A stretch of 64,000 nt of DNA from positions 6,324,001 to 6,388,000 of the forward strand of contig NZ_CP119520.1 in the NCBI RefSeq assembly GCF_029223865.1, read 5' to 3'. A program made the position numbers and the translations under genes. Positions 17,513 to 25,642 of the stretch are shown here, one piece after another. Numbering within the stretch: position 1 is the stretch's first letter; each line of letters begins with the position of its first letter. Below the pieces are notes generated by a model. That model searched no databases. It had not been told where the DNA came from and was given only the letters and a program-made list of their open reading frames with translations. Source of the DNA: Telluria mixta. GTDB taxonomy: Bacteria; Pseudomonadota; Gammaproteobacteria; Burkholderiales; Burkholderiaceae_D.

Positions 17513-18261
17513 GATTCGTCCGTGCCGCGCAGCACGTCCAGTGCGTTCGGCACCGAATGGCCTTCGGCCGTGTTATCGAAGATGCACCAGAGATCCGCGC
17601 CGGGCTGCGCCATCGCCGCGATCCTCTGCTCGACCTCGCGCAGGAACGCCGGCGGATAGGACGAATAATAGATGCGCGGCGTGCCGTGCAGGCGGATGTA
17701 CGTCGACGCCGTCGTCGGCTCATGGGGTCCCGGCTGGCCGGCGGGGGGATCGGCCATCACGCGCGTGACGCCATGTTCGCGCAGCAGCGCGGTCGCCGTG
17801 TCGCCGAACCACGTCGGATGGCGGCCTTCCAGCGCGAGCATGCAGGGGAAGCGTGCGCGCAGGCGCGGCAGGAAATCGGCGACGGTGTCCGCATCGAACG
17901 CGCCGCTGGGCGGCAGCTGGACGAGCACGCAGCCCAGTTTCGGCCCCAGTTCGCCCGCCTCGCGCACGAAGCGGTCGAGCAACTCGTCCGCGTCGCGCAG
18001 CTTCGCCTCGTGCGTGATCGCCTTCGGCAGCTTGACGGAGAAACGGAAGGTGTCCGGCACGCTGGCGGCCCAGCGGGCGTAGGTCTGCGGCTGGTGCGGG
18101 CGGTAGAACGACGAGTTGATCTCGACGGCCGGGAACACGGCCGCGTAACGTTCGAGGTGGCTGCCTTCGACGGGGAACGCGGCCGCCACTTCCTTGTTGA
18201 GGCCCCAGCCGGCGCAGCCGATCAGGGGCCGATTGACTGCCGTGGATTGCAATTCGCTCAT
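17476..18261 (-). CDS. DUF72 family protein (YecE-like TIM barrel)
   Basis: A 261-residue protein with the DUF72 blocks IGCAGWGLNKEVAAAFP, EINSSFYRPHQPQTYARWA, FRFSVKLPKAITHEAKL, LGCVLVQLPPSGAFD and TYIRLHGTPRIYYSSYP, plus WCIFDNTAEGHSVPNALDV near the end. The family is widespread and has no assigned biochemical role. The start at 18261 (MSELQST) fits the family better than an upstream Met. The 3' end overlaps the Mut7-C RNase gene, so the two are translated from one transcript. Confidence 0.87.
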   Translation of the reverse strand: MSELQSTAVNRPLIGCAGWGLNKEVAAAFPVEGSHLERYAAVFPAVEINSSFYRPHQPQTYARWAASVPDTFRFSVKLPKAITHEAKLRDADELLDRFVREAGELGPKLGCVLVQLPPSGAFDADTVADFLPRLRARFPCMLALEGRHPTWFGDTATALLREHGVTRVMADPPAGQPGPHEPTTASTYIRLHGTPRIYYSSYPPAFLREVEQRIAAMAQPGADLWCIFDNTAEGHSVPNALDVLRGTDESWSARPSASTAS

Positions 18262-18375
18262 CTGGACCCATGTTGGAGGGCATCCGCCCGGCATCCGATT
18301 CTATGCCGAACAGCATGATGGACGGCGCACGCGCCACCGGGCTTAGAATATCGATCACGAACAGGAGGAAACACC

Positions 18376-18818
18376 ATGGCCGAGTCCCTGCACATCGTCT
18401 GTCCGCACTGCGACGCCGTCAACCGCGTCGCGGGCGAGCGCCTGGCCGACCAGCCCGTCTGCGGCAAATGCGCGAAGGCGCTGTTCACGGCCCAGCCGAC
18501 CGACGTCTCGTCCCCCGTTTCGACAAGCACGTCGGGCGCAACGACATCCCCGTCCTCGTCGACTTCTGGGCCGCGTGGTGCGGCCCCTGCCGCATGATGG
18601 CGCCCGCGTACGCCCAGGCCGCTGGCCGGCTGGAGCCGCACGTACGGCTGCTGAAGGTCGACACGGAAGCGTCGCAGGACCTGGCCGCGCGCTACAACAT
18701 CCGCAGCATCCCGACCATCGCGCTGTTCCAGGGCGGCCGCGAGATCGCACGCCAGGCTGGGGCGATGGATGCGAACCGGCTCGTCGCGTGGGTGCAGCAG
18801 ACGGCGCGCGCCGCCTGA
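18376..18818 (+). pseudogene. trxC: thioredoxin 2 (trxC), interrupted by a one-base frameshift
   Basis: The N-terminal TrxC zinc finger (CPHC ... CGKC, then KALFTAQPTDVSS) is read from ATG 18376 behind a perfect AGGAGG. At a run of five C (18512-18516) homology moves to the -1 frame: FDKHVGRNDIPVLVDFWAAW then CGPC (the redox active site), ending in WVQQTARAA at 18818. Restoring one base in the run joins both halves into a normal ~147-residue thioredoxin 2, a periplasm-independent disulfide reductase. Unrepaired, translation ends in a Ser/Thr/Ala tail lacking the active site. Sequencing error is as likely as true loss. Confidence 0.85.
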
Positions 18819-18864
18819 GCGGCCGATCGGTTATCGTAATGGCAATCTAAAACCCGGAGAGATC

Positions 18865-19227
18865 ATGGCCCAGGAACTCGTCTACGAACGCGGCCTCGAG
18901 GATGCCAAGCAGTTCGCCCGCATCCTGTACGTCGCGCACGCGCTCACCTTTTTCTTTTCGCTCGGCATGCTGTCGATCCTGGTGCTGATCGTGAATTACA
19001 TCCGGCGGCCGGACACGGCGGGGACGATGGTGTACAGCCACCACACGTGGATGATCCGGTCGTTCTGGTTCTACCTGATCTGGATGGCGGTCGCCGTGGT
19101 GCTTGCCATCACGATCATCGGGATTCCGATCGCGTGGCTCGTCGGTGCAGGCGCCTGGGTATGGATGGCCTACCGGATCATCCGCGGGTTCCTCGACCTG
19201 AACAACAATCGCGCGATGCCGGTGTGA
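18865..19227 (+). CDS. small three-helix membrane protein (DUF4870-like)
   Basis: A 120-residue inner-membrane protein with hydrophobic segments near residues 20-42 (ILYVAHALTFFFSLGMLSIL), 67-88 and 90-105. The sequence ...IGIPIAWLVGAGAWVWMAYR and IIRGFLDLNNNRAMPV is typical of DUF4870-like proteins of Betaproteobacteria. The start at 18865 follows CGGAGAG. No function is known. It is downstream of trxC and convergent with metC. Confidence 0.72.
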   Translation: MAQELVYERGLEDAKQFARILYVAHALTFFFSLGMLSILVLIVNYIRRPDTAGTMVYSHHTWMIRSFWFYLIWMAVAVVLAITIIGIPIAWLVGAGAWVWMAYRIIRGFLDLNNNRAMPV

Positions 19228-20397
19228 TCAAAGCTTGCCGAGGGCCTGCCCGATGTCGGCGATGAGGTCCTCGGTGCCTTCGAGGCCGATGTTGAAGCGC
19301 ACGAGCGGCCCCGTATCGGGCCAGTTGCGCCGCATTCCCTGCATCCGGTACGGCACCGCGAGACTGTGCGTCCCGCCCCAGCTGTACCCGATGCCGAACA
19401 GTTCCAGCGCATCGACGAAGCGGTCGACCTGCCCGCTCGAATAACGCGCGTCGAATACCACGGAGAACAGGCCGCCCGCGCCCGTGAAATCGCGCTGCCA
19501 CACGTCGTGGCCGGGGCAGTCCTCGAATGCCGGGTGCAGTACCTTCGCGATTTCGGGACGGCCCTTGAGCCATTGCGCCACCTTGCGCGCGGACGCATCG
19601 TGTGCATCGAAGCGCAGCTTCATCGTTTCCAGGCCGCGCAGGACGAGGTACGCATCGTCCGCGCCCACGCCCATGCCGAGGCGCATGTGCGACGCCGCGA
19701 TGCGGTCGTTGATGGCCGTGTCGCGCGTGATCACTGCGCCCATCAGCACGTCCGAACCGCCCGACTGGTATTTGGTCAGCGCCTGCATGACGATGTCGGC
19801 GCCGACGTCGAAGCCGCGCAGCGCGAGGCCCGCGGCCCACGTGTTGTCCAGCGCGACAAGAATACCCGGCGCCTTCTGTTTCGCTGCCGCGCCGATCGCG
19901 GGCAGGTCCGGCACTTCCATCGACACGGAGCCCGGCGCCTCGGTCCAGATCAGCTTCGTGTTCGGCTGGATCAACTCTGCAATGCCCGCGCCCGCGAGGG
20001 GATCGTAGAAGCGCGCAGAGACTCCATAATCGGTCGCCAGCCAGCGTCCCAGCTCGCGCGTGGGGTTGTAGACGTTATCGGGCAGCAGGACATCGTCGCC
20101 CGCCTTCAGCAGCGCGAGCAGGATCATCGAGATCGCGGCGAGGCCGGACGGCGCCAGCAGGCAGTGCGTGCCGCCTTCGATGGCCGCCAGGCGCGCTTCC
20201 AGCGTGAAGGTCGTCGGCGTGCCGTGCAGGCCGTAGGTATAGGCCTGCTTGCTGCGCCAGTCGCCCGAGCGCAGGCTGGCCACATCCTTGAACAGGACCG
20301 TGGACGCGTGGTGGATCGGCGTCGGGTAGGCGGCGAAGCCTTCCGGCGGGCGGTAGTCGCTGTGGGTGAGCGCGGTCTGGATCGACTTCTTCGTCAC
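19228..20397 (-). CDS. metC: cystathionine beta-lyase
   Basis: About 389 residues of the Cys/Met-metabolism PLP enzymes, cleaving cystathionine to homocysteine, pyruvate and ammonia. Visible blocks are YGLHGTPTTFTLEARLAAIE, LLAPSGLAAISMILLALLKA, VALDNTWAAGLAL and the PLP lysine in QALTKYQSGGSDVLMG. The missing N-terminal Tyr-rich loop and the SWGGTHSLAVPY end favour beta-lyase over gamma-synthase. The start is taken as GTG 20397, 25 bases after the rimO stop, with GGAGAGG upstream. An upstream Arg-rich extension overlapping rimO is rejected. Confidence 0.88.
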   Translation of the reverse strand: MTKKSIQTALTHSDYRPPEGFAAYPTPIHHASTVLFKDVASLRSGDWRSKQAYTYGLHGTPTTFTLEARLAAIEGGTHCLLAPSGLAAISMILLALLKAGDDVLLPDNVYNPTRELGRWLATDYGVSARFYDPLAGAGIAELIQPNTKLIWTEAPGSVSMEVPDLPAIGAAAKQKAPGILVALDNTWAAGLALRGFDVGADIVMQALTKYQSGGSDVLMGAVITRDTAINDRIAASHMRLGMGVGADDAYLVLRGLETMKLRFDAHDASARKVAQWLKGRPEIAKVLHPAFEDCPGHDVWQRDFTGAGGLFSVVFDARYSSGQVDRFVDALELFGIGYSWGGTHSLAVPYRMQGMRRNWPDTGPLVRFNIGLEGTEDLIADIGQALGKL

Positions 20398-20422
20398 GTC
20401 GCTGCCTCTCCGCCCGCGGCGA

Positions 20423-21826
20423 TCAGGCGACCGTCGCCCACAGGTCGTGCGCATCCGCCTTCGTCACGACCACCTCGATGAACTCGCCCACGGCCGGCTT
20501 GGCCTTGCCCGGCGTGAGGGCGCGCTTGATGTGGACGACGCCGTCGATTTCCGGCGCATCCGCAGCCGAGCGCCCGACCGCTTCGCGCGGGCCCACTTCG
20601 TCGACGAGCACGCGGATCGTCTTGCCGACCTTCGCCTGCAGGCGTTGCGCGGAGATCTCTTCCTGCAGCAGCATCACGCGCGCGCGGCGCTCTTCCTTGA
20701 CCTCGTCCGGCACCGGATTCGCGATGTCGTTCGCCGTCGCGCCTTCGACCGGCGAGTATGCAAAGCAGCCCAGGCGGTCGATCTGCGCTTCCTTCAGGAA
20801 GTCCAGCAGGTATTCGAATTCCGCGTCCGTCTCGCCCGGGAAGCCGGCGATGAACGTGGAGCGGATCGTCAGGTCCGGGTTCATCTTGCGCCATGCCTGG
20901 ATGCGGTCGAGGTTCTTTTCGCCGCTGGCCGGGCGCTTCATGCGTTTCAGGACGTCCGGATGCGCGTGCTGCAGCGGGATGTCGAGGTAAGGCACGACGT
21001 TCTCGCCCATGAACGGGATCACCTGGTCCACGTGCGGGTACGGGTACACGTAGTGCAGGCGCACCCACGCGCCGTACTGCTTCGCCATCTGGCCCAGCGC
21101 TTCCGTCAGCTGCGTCATGTGCGTCTTGACGGGGCGGCCGTTCCAGAAGCCGGTGCGGAACTTGACGTCCACACCGTACGCGCTCGTGTCCTGCGAGATC
21201 ACGAGCAGTTCCTTCACGCCGGCCTTGAACAGGTTCTCCGCTTCCTGCAGCACGTCGTGGATGGGACGCGACACGAGGTCGCCGCGCATCGACGGGATGA
21301 TGCAGAAGCTGCAGCGGTGATTGCAGCCTTCCGAAATCTTCAGGTAGGCGTAGTGCTTGGGCGTGAGCTTGACGCCGTGGTCCGGCACCAGGTCGATGAA
21401 CGGGTCGTGCGGCTTGGGAAGGTGCGTGTGCACGGATTCCATCACTTCGGCCACGGCATGCGGGCCGGTCACCGCGAGCACCTTCGGGTGCACCTTGGTG
21501 ATGATGTCGCTGCCCGACGCATCTTTCTTGGCGCCCAGGCAACCGGTGACGATCACTTTACCGTTTTCAGCCAGCGCCTCGCCGATCGCATCCAGCGATT
21601 CCTGCACGGCCGCGTCGATGAAGCCGCAGGTGTTGACGATCACGAGGTCCGCGCCGGCATACGACTTGGCGGTCTCGTAACCCTCCGCGCGCAGCTGCGT
21701 GAGGATCTGTTCGGAGTCGACGAGCGCTTTCGGGCAGCCGAGCGAGACGAAACCGACCTTGGGCGGCGTCGCGGTGCCGGTGGCATCAAGGGTGGCAGGG
21801 AGGGGATTACGGCGGAGTTCTTGCAT
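20423..21826 (-). CDS. rimO: ribosomal protein S12 methylthiotransferase RimO
   Basis: A 467-residue radical-SAM enzyme that methylthiolates the conserved Asp of ribosomal protein S12. It has an N-terminal methylthiotransferase domain with three cluster cysteines ([20 protein letters not shown]). The radical SAM motif is [16 protein letters not shown] and the central block is [20 protein letters not shown]-terminal TRAM domain follows (~400-467). The start MQELRRN at 21826 was chosen; the longer frame upstream passes through repeat DNA. It is followed by metC. Confidence 0.95.
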   Translation of the reverse strand: MQELRRNPLPATLDATGTATPPKVGFVSLGCPKALVDSEQILTQLRAEGYETAKSYAGADLVIVNTCGFIDAAVQESLDAIGEALAENGKVIVTGCLGAKKDASGSDIITKVHPKVLAVTGPHAVAEVMESVHTHLPKPHDPFIDLVPDHGVKLTPKHYAYLKISEGCNHRCSFCIIPSMRGDLVSRPIHDVLQEAENLFKAGVKELLVISQDTSAYGVDVKFRTGFWNGRPVKTHMTQLTEALGQMAKQYGAWVRLHYVYPYPHVDQVIPFMGENVVPYLDIPLQHAHPDVLKRMKRPASGEKNLDRIQAWRKMNPDLTIRSTFIAGFPGETDAEFEYLLDFLKEAQIDRLGCFAYSPVEGATANDIANPVPDEVKEERRARVMLLQEEISAQRLQAKVGKTIRVLVDEVGPREAVGRSAADAPEIDGVVHIKRALTPGKAKPAVGEFIEVVVTKADAHDLWATVA

Positions 21827-21905
21827 TGTCGGATTGCGGCAAACGTTCAGGGCAATCCGCGATTGTACAGGAAGCGGGGGCGGAGGGAAATCGGTGGCCT
21901 TCGAA

Positions 21906-21993
21906 CGTCGCCCCTGCGGAGGCAGGGGCCCAATTTTCTTCGCGCTGCGGGAGCGCATTCAAACTTGGGTCCCCGCCTTCGCGGGGACGACGG
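21906..21993. repeat. inverted pair of REP-like palindromes upstream of rimO
   Basis: Left copy 21906-21936 contains CGTCGCCCCTGC then GCAGGGGCCCAA. Right copy 21961-21993 contains TTGGGTCCCCGCC then GCGGGGACGACG. The two face each other, as in the 4279-4404 pair, and share the GTCG-CCCGC-GCGGG-CCCA scheme. They fill most of the gap between phaR and rimO. Confidence 0.65.
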
Positions 21994-22000
21994 AGGCTAC

Positions 22001-22555
22001 TTATTTCTTCTCCGGCGGCACGCCGAACGGGAACGCGCCGAACATCGCCTTGCTCTGGCTCTGCATCTGCTCCTGCATCTGCAGGAACAGATTCTTGCTC
22101 TGGTCGATGTAGTTGTTCATCATGCCCTGCATCATCGGACCCTGGATGTTCATGAACTGGGTCCACATCTCGGTGCTGAACGGCTTGCCTTCCATCGCGC
22201 CCGTGGCCGAGCCGACGAATTTGTTCTGGATGTCGGTGAACGCCTGCACGTTCTTTTCCAGGTACGAGCCCATCATGCCCTGCATCGCGTGGCCGTAGTA
22301 GCGGATGATCTGGGACAGCACGCCGCTGGAGAACATCGGCACGCCATGCGCTTCCTCTTCGAGAATGATCTGCAGGAGGATGCTGCGGGTCAGGTCTTCG
22401 TTCGTCTTGGCATCCACGACCGTGAACTCGTCGGAATCGAGCACGAGTTGCTTCACGTCGGACAAAGTGATGTAAGAACTGGTCTGGGTGTCGTACAGCC
22501 GGCGGTTCGGATACTTCTTGATCAGGCGTTCAGTGCTTTTTTTGACACTACTCAT
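22001..22555 (-). CDS. phaR: polyhydroxyalkanoate synthesis repressor PhaR
   Basis: A 184-residue DNA-binding regulator of PHA storage. The N-terminal PHB/PHA accumulation regulator domain is intact (RLIKKYPNRRLYDTQTSSYI, VLDSDEFTVVDAKTNEDLTR). Two helical repeats follow, one with HGVPMFSSGVLSQIIRYYG, and the Met/Gln-rich C-terminus ends in FGAFPFGVPPEKK. PhaR binds PHA granules and phasin or its own promoters. The start MSSVKK at 22555 was chosen. phaC lies upstream on the same strand. Confidence 0.93.
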   Translation of the reverse strand: MSSVKKSTERLIKKYPNRRLYDTQTSSYITLSDVKQLVLDSDEFTVVDAKTNEDLTRSILLQIILEEEAHGVPMFSSGVLSQIIRYYGHAMQGMMGSYLEKNVQAFTDIQNKFVGSATGAMEGKPFSTEMWTQFMNIQGPMMQGMMNNYIDQSKNLFLQMQEQMQSQSKAMFGAFPFGVPPEKK

Positions 22556-22570
22556 CTCATTTCCATGTAC

Positions 22571-22603
22571 AGCGCCGTAGCGCATTTTATAGCGCCGTGG
22601 CGC
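22571..22603 (-). promoter_or_regulatory. direct-repeat operator candidate around the phaR -10 box
   Basis: Two 13-base near-palindromes, GCGCYACGGCGCT on the minus strand, lie at 22603-22591 and 22583-22571. They start exactly 20 bases apart (two helical turns). A TATAAA -10 box (22591-22586) lies between and slightly over them, 30 bases from the phaR start. The layout is that of an autorepression site. No good -35 box was seen. Confidence 0.45.
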
Positions 22604-22751
22604 GTTTTTTTATGCGGCGACCGCGGGGATCTCCCGCGGCGTCTCCGATTCCAAGAGGATATCCGCTAAAAATACCACGTTGCGAACGCAGGTGCAGCAA
22701 TTATTCGCTGAGCAACTGAATGATTTTTTTCGCAATGTGTTAGCGGTCCCT

Positions 22752-24506
22752 TCAATCGGCCCTGGCCTTGACGTAACGGCCCGGCGCCGGCTCGATCGCC
22801 GGATACTGCGCATTGCCCGGCTGGGCGGGCGGCGCGACTTCCTTGCCACCGTGTTCGACGAGGAATTTCGCCCATTCCGGCCACCAGCTGCCCTTTTTCT
22901 CGACGGCACCGGCAGACCAGTCCGCTGGCGTCTTCGGCCGCGTCTTGCCGCCCTCGTTGACCCAGTAGCTGCGCTTGTTCTTCGACGCCGGGTTGATCAC
23001 GCCCGCGATGTGGCCCGACGCGCCGAGGACAAAACGGTTGTTCTTCGACTTTTTCGGGTTGAGCAGGCCCATCGACGCGAACGCCGCTTCCCACGGCACG
23101 ATGTGGTCTTCCTTCGAGCCGTACAGGAAGGTCGGGCATTCGATGGCGCCCAGGTCGACCTTGACGCCGGCCACCGTCAGCGCGCCCGGCACCTTCAGCT
23201 TGTCTTCGAGATACGTGTTACGCAGGTACCAGCAATACATCGGGCCCGGCAGGTTCGTGCTGTCGGCATTCCAGTACAGCAGGTCGAACGCGGGCGGGGT
23301 CTTGCCTTTCAGGTAGTTCTGCTGGACATAGTTCCACACGAGATCGTTCGGACGCAGCGCCGAGAACGTCGTCGCCAGGTCGCGTCCCGGCATCAAGCCG
23401 CCGCGCGCCAGATGCTGTTCGCGCAGCTTGACCTGCGTTTCGTCGACGAACACGTCGAGCACACCCGTGTCCGAAAAGTCGAGCAAGGTCGTGAACAGGG
23501 ACAGGCTCGCAGCCGGCTTCTGGCCGCGCGCGGCCAGCACGGCCAGCGCCGTCGCGGCAATCGTGCCGCCCACGCAGAAGCCGAACACATTGACCTTGTC
23601 CTGGCCCGTGATGCCGCGAGTGACGTCCAGCGCGCGGATCGCGCCCTGCTCCACGTAGTCGTCCCACGTCGTGCCGGCCAGGCTCTGGTCCGGATTACGC
23701 CACGACAGCATGAACACCGTATTGCCCTGCTCCACCAGGTAGCGGACGAGGGAGTTCTCCGGCTGCAGGTCGAGGATGTAGTATTTGTTGATGCACGGCG
23801 GCACCATCAGCAGCGGCACCTCGTGCACCGTCGGCGTTGTCGGCGTGTACTGGATCAGCTGGAACAGGTGATTCTCGAACACGACCGTACCCGACGTGAT
23901 GCCAACGTTGCGGCCCACTTCGAACGCCGACTCGTCCGATTGCGAAATGCGACCCTTCTGCAGGTCAGCCAGCATGTTCTGCAGGCCTTTCGTGAGACTC
24001 TCGCCCTTGGTCTCGATCATTTTTTGCTGGGCTTCCGGATTTGTCGCGAGGAAGTTCGCGGGCGACATCGCGTCGACGATCTGCTGGACGGCAAAGCGGA
24101 TCTTCTGCTTGTCGCGCGCCGGCGCTTCGACGGCCTCGGCCAGAGCCATGAGGAATTCGGAATTCAGCAGGTAAGACGCGACGCTGTACGCGGACATCGG
24201 ATTCGCCGTCCACTCAGGCGCGGAAAAGCGGCGGTCGCTGAACGACGGCAACTTGCCCGTGACAAGGTCCTGCCACAGCTTCATCGCCTTTTGCAGGTAA
24301 TCGTTACGCAGTGCTTCCAGCTTGCCCTGCGACAGTCCGGCGCCGATATCGCCCAGCATCTTGGCCACCGGTGCGAACGCCGCGGAGCCGTCGGCACCAT
24401 CGGGGAGTTTCATCCAGGACTGCCAGGCGGAGGGATCGGTGAATTGCGCGAACGGGGCCATCCAGGGTGCTGCAAGCATCTGCGGGGTAGCATCAGGCGT
24501 ATTCAT
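22752..24506 (-). CDS. phaC: class I poly(3-hydroxyalkanoate) synthase
   Basis: A 584-residue PHA polymerase that joins (R)-3-hydroxyacyl-CoA units on granule surfaces. An N-terminal PhaC domain is followed by an alpha/beta-hydrolase core. The catalytic triad is readable as Cys311 (FGFCVGGT lipase-like box), Asp467 (SKEDHIVPW) and His499 (LGASGHIAG). Length matches class I synthases. The ATG start follows a short promoter-like region. It is followed by phaR 196 bases downstream. No phaA or phaB is present, so monomer supply genes lie elsewhere. Confidence 0.96.
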   Translation of the reverse strand: MNTPDATPQMLAAPWMAPFAQFTDPSAWQSWMKLPDGADGSAAFAPVAKMLGDIGAGLSQGKLEALRNDYLQKAMKLWQDLVTGKLPSFSDRRFSAPEWTANPMSAYSVASYLLNSEFLMALAEAVEAPARDKQKIRFAVQQIVDAMSPANFLATNPEAQQKMIETKGESLTKGLQNMLADLQKGRISQSDESAFEVGRNVGITSGTVVFENHLFQLIQYTPTTPTVHEVPLLMVPPCINKYYILDLQPENSLVRYLVEQGNTVFMLSWRNPDQSLAGTTWDDYVEQGAIRALDVTRGITGQDKVNVFGFCVGGTIAATALAVLAARGQKPAASLSLFTTLLDFSDTGVLDVFVDETQVKLREQHLARGGLMPGRDLATTFSALRPNDLVWNYVQQNYLKGKTPPAFDLLYWNADSTNLPGPMYCWYLRNTYLEDKLKVPGALTVAGVKVDLGAIECPTFLYGSKEDHIVPWEAAFASMGLLNPKKSKNNRFVLGASGHIAGVINPASKNKRSYWVNEGGKTRPKTPADWSAGAVEKKGSWWPEWAKFLVEHGGKEVAPPAQPGNAQYPAIEPAPGRYVKARAD

Positions 24507-24556
24507 AAGGCGTCCATTGTGTAGAATCGTTTTATCGACAGCAACCGGAGCATCGC

Positions 24557-24838
24557 ATGTGGATCGTAGCCATAGGATGGATGTACGTCGTAACCCTGAT
24601 GGCGGCGACGGAGCCGACTGTGGTTGGCGGCATTATGACTTTTTTCGGCTATGGCGTGTTGCCATTCTCAATCGTTTTTTACCTTGCGGGATCAAGACGG
24701 CGGCGCGCCCGTGCGGCACAGCCGGCGCTGAAGACAGCTGACGGCACGCCGGTCGTGCCCGTGGCAGGCTATGTCCCCGGCGCCGATGCCGGTGCGGCCG
24801 GGCATGGCTGCGATGGCGGCGGCTGCGCGGGGCACTGA
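24557..24838 (+). CDS. small membrane protein with Cys/Gly/His C-terminal tail
   Basis: A 93-residue protein with two hydrophobic helices (WIVAIGWMYVVTLMAA and FFGYGVLPFSIVFYLAG), a basic RRRRAR stop-transfer, a ~35-residue linker and a striking end, HGCDGGGCAGH. The two Cys and two His in 11 residues could bind a metal. It is transcribed against its neighbours in the phaC-pgeF gap. Good coding bias supports a real gene. Function is unknown. Confidence 0.72.
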   Translation: MWIVAIGWMYVVTLMAATEPTVVGGIMTFFGYGVLPFSIVFYLAGSRRRRARAAQPALKTADGTPVVPVAGYVPGADAGAAGHGCDGGGCAGH

Positions 24839-24847
24839 GTTCCCCGC

Positions 24848-25642
24848 TTATTTCAGCCAGATGAGGCTGGCCTGACGGCCCGTGACGCCGTCGCGGCGGT
24901 AAGAATAAAACCAGTCGGTCTCGGTCGCCGTGCAACGGTCGCCTCCATGAACGCGCGTGACCCCGTCGCGGGCCAGCATGCGACGTGCCAACAGGTACAT
25001 GTCCGCCAGGTACTTGCCCGGCCGGCCCGGGTATGGTCGGAATGCATCGTCCACCTGCCCCGGCAACGCGGCCTCGAAGGCGGCCAGCACGTCGGCACCG
25101 ACTTCGAACGCGTCCCGGCCGATCGCGGGCCCGAGCCAGGCCGTGATCTCGCCCGCGCCGGCCGCACGCATGGCCGCGACAGTCTGCCCGAGCACGCCGC
25201 CCGCGAGACCGCGCCAGCCCGCGTGCGCCGCGCCCGCGACCTTGCCGCCCAGGTCCGCGAACAGCACGGGCAGGCAATCGGCCGTGAGGATGGCGCAGAC
25301 GACGCCCGGCACCGTCGCGATGCTCGCGTCGCCCGTGCGCACGGGCCCGCCCGGCTGGACGGTCGCCGCATCGACGACGGCGGCGCCGTGCACCTGCGCG
25401 ATCCACGCCGGCGCGCCCGGCAGGCGCGCGCGCAAACGCGCCCGGTTGGCCTGGACGGCCTCCGGGTTATCGTTCACGTGGCGGCCCAGGTTCAGGCCGC
25501 CACCGTCCAGCCCATCGCCATACGGCCCCATGCTGACGCCGCCGCGTCGCGTCGTGGCCAAGGCACCGAACGCGTCAGGCAGGTCGGGCCACTGGCTCGC
25601 GGGATGAATCAGATCGGCGTCCTGCAGATCGGATTCCACCAT
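24848..25642 (-). CDS. pgeF: peptidoglycan editing factor PgeF / polyphenol-oxidase-type (DUF152)
   Basis: A 264-residue multicopper-oxidase-like protein of the YfiH/YlmD family. Family landmarks are ALATTRRGGVS, LNLGRHVNDNPEAV, WIAQVHGAAVV (first His ligand), CAILTADCLPVLFAD (Cys ligand) and GAAHAGWRGLAGGVL (second His). Members act as purine nucleoside phosphorylase or adenosine deaminase and affect peptidoglycan composition. The ATG shares a base with the rluD stop (TGATG), so the two are coupled, the usual order in this bacterial group. Confidence 0.93.
   Translation of the reverse strand: MVESDLQDADLIHPASQWPDLPDAFGALATTRRGGVSMGPYGDGLDGGGLNLGRHVNDNPEAVQANRARLRARLPGAPAWIAQVHGAAVVDAATVQPGGPVRTGDASIATVPGVVCAILTADCLPVLFADLGGKVAGAAHAGWRGLAGGVLGQTVAAMRAAGAGEITAWLGPAIGRDAFEVGADVLAAFEAALPGQVDDAFRPYPGRPGKYLADMYLLARRMLARDGVTRVHGGDRCTATETDWFYSYRRDGVTGRQASLIWLK

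Noticed and set aside
22591..22612. GCGCCGTGGCGC followed by seven T as a plus-strand terminator
   Set aside because: No plus-strand gene ends here; the repeats fit better as part of the phaR promoter.
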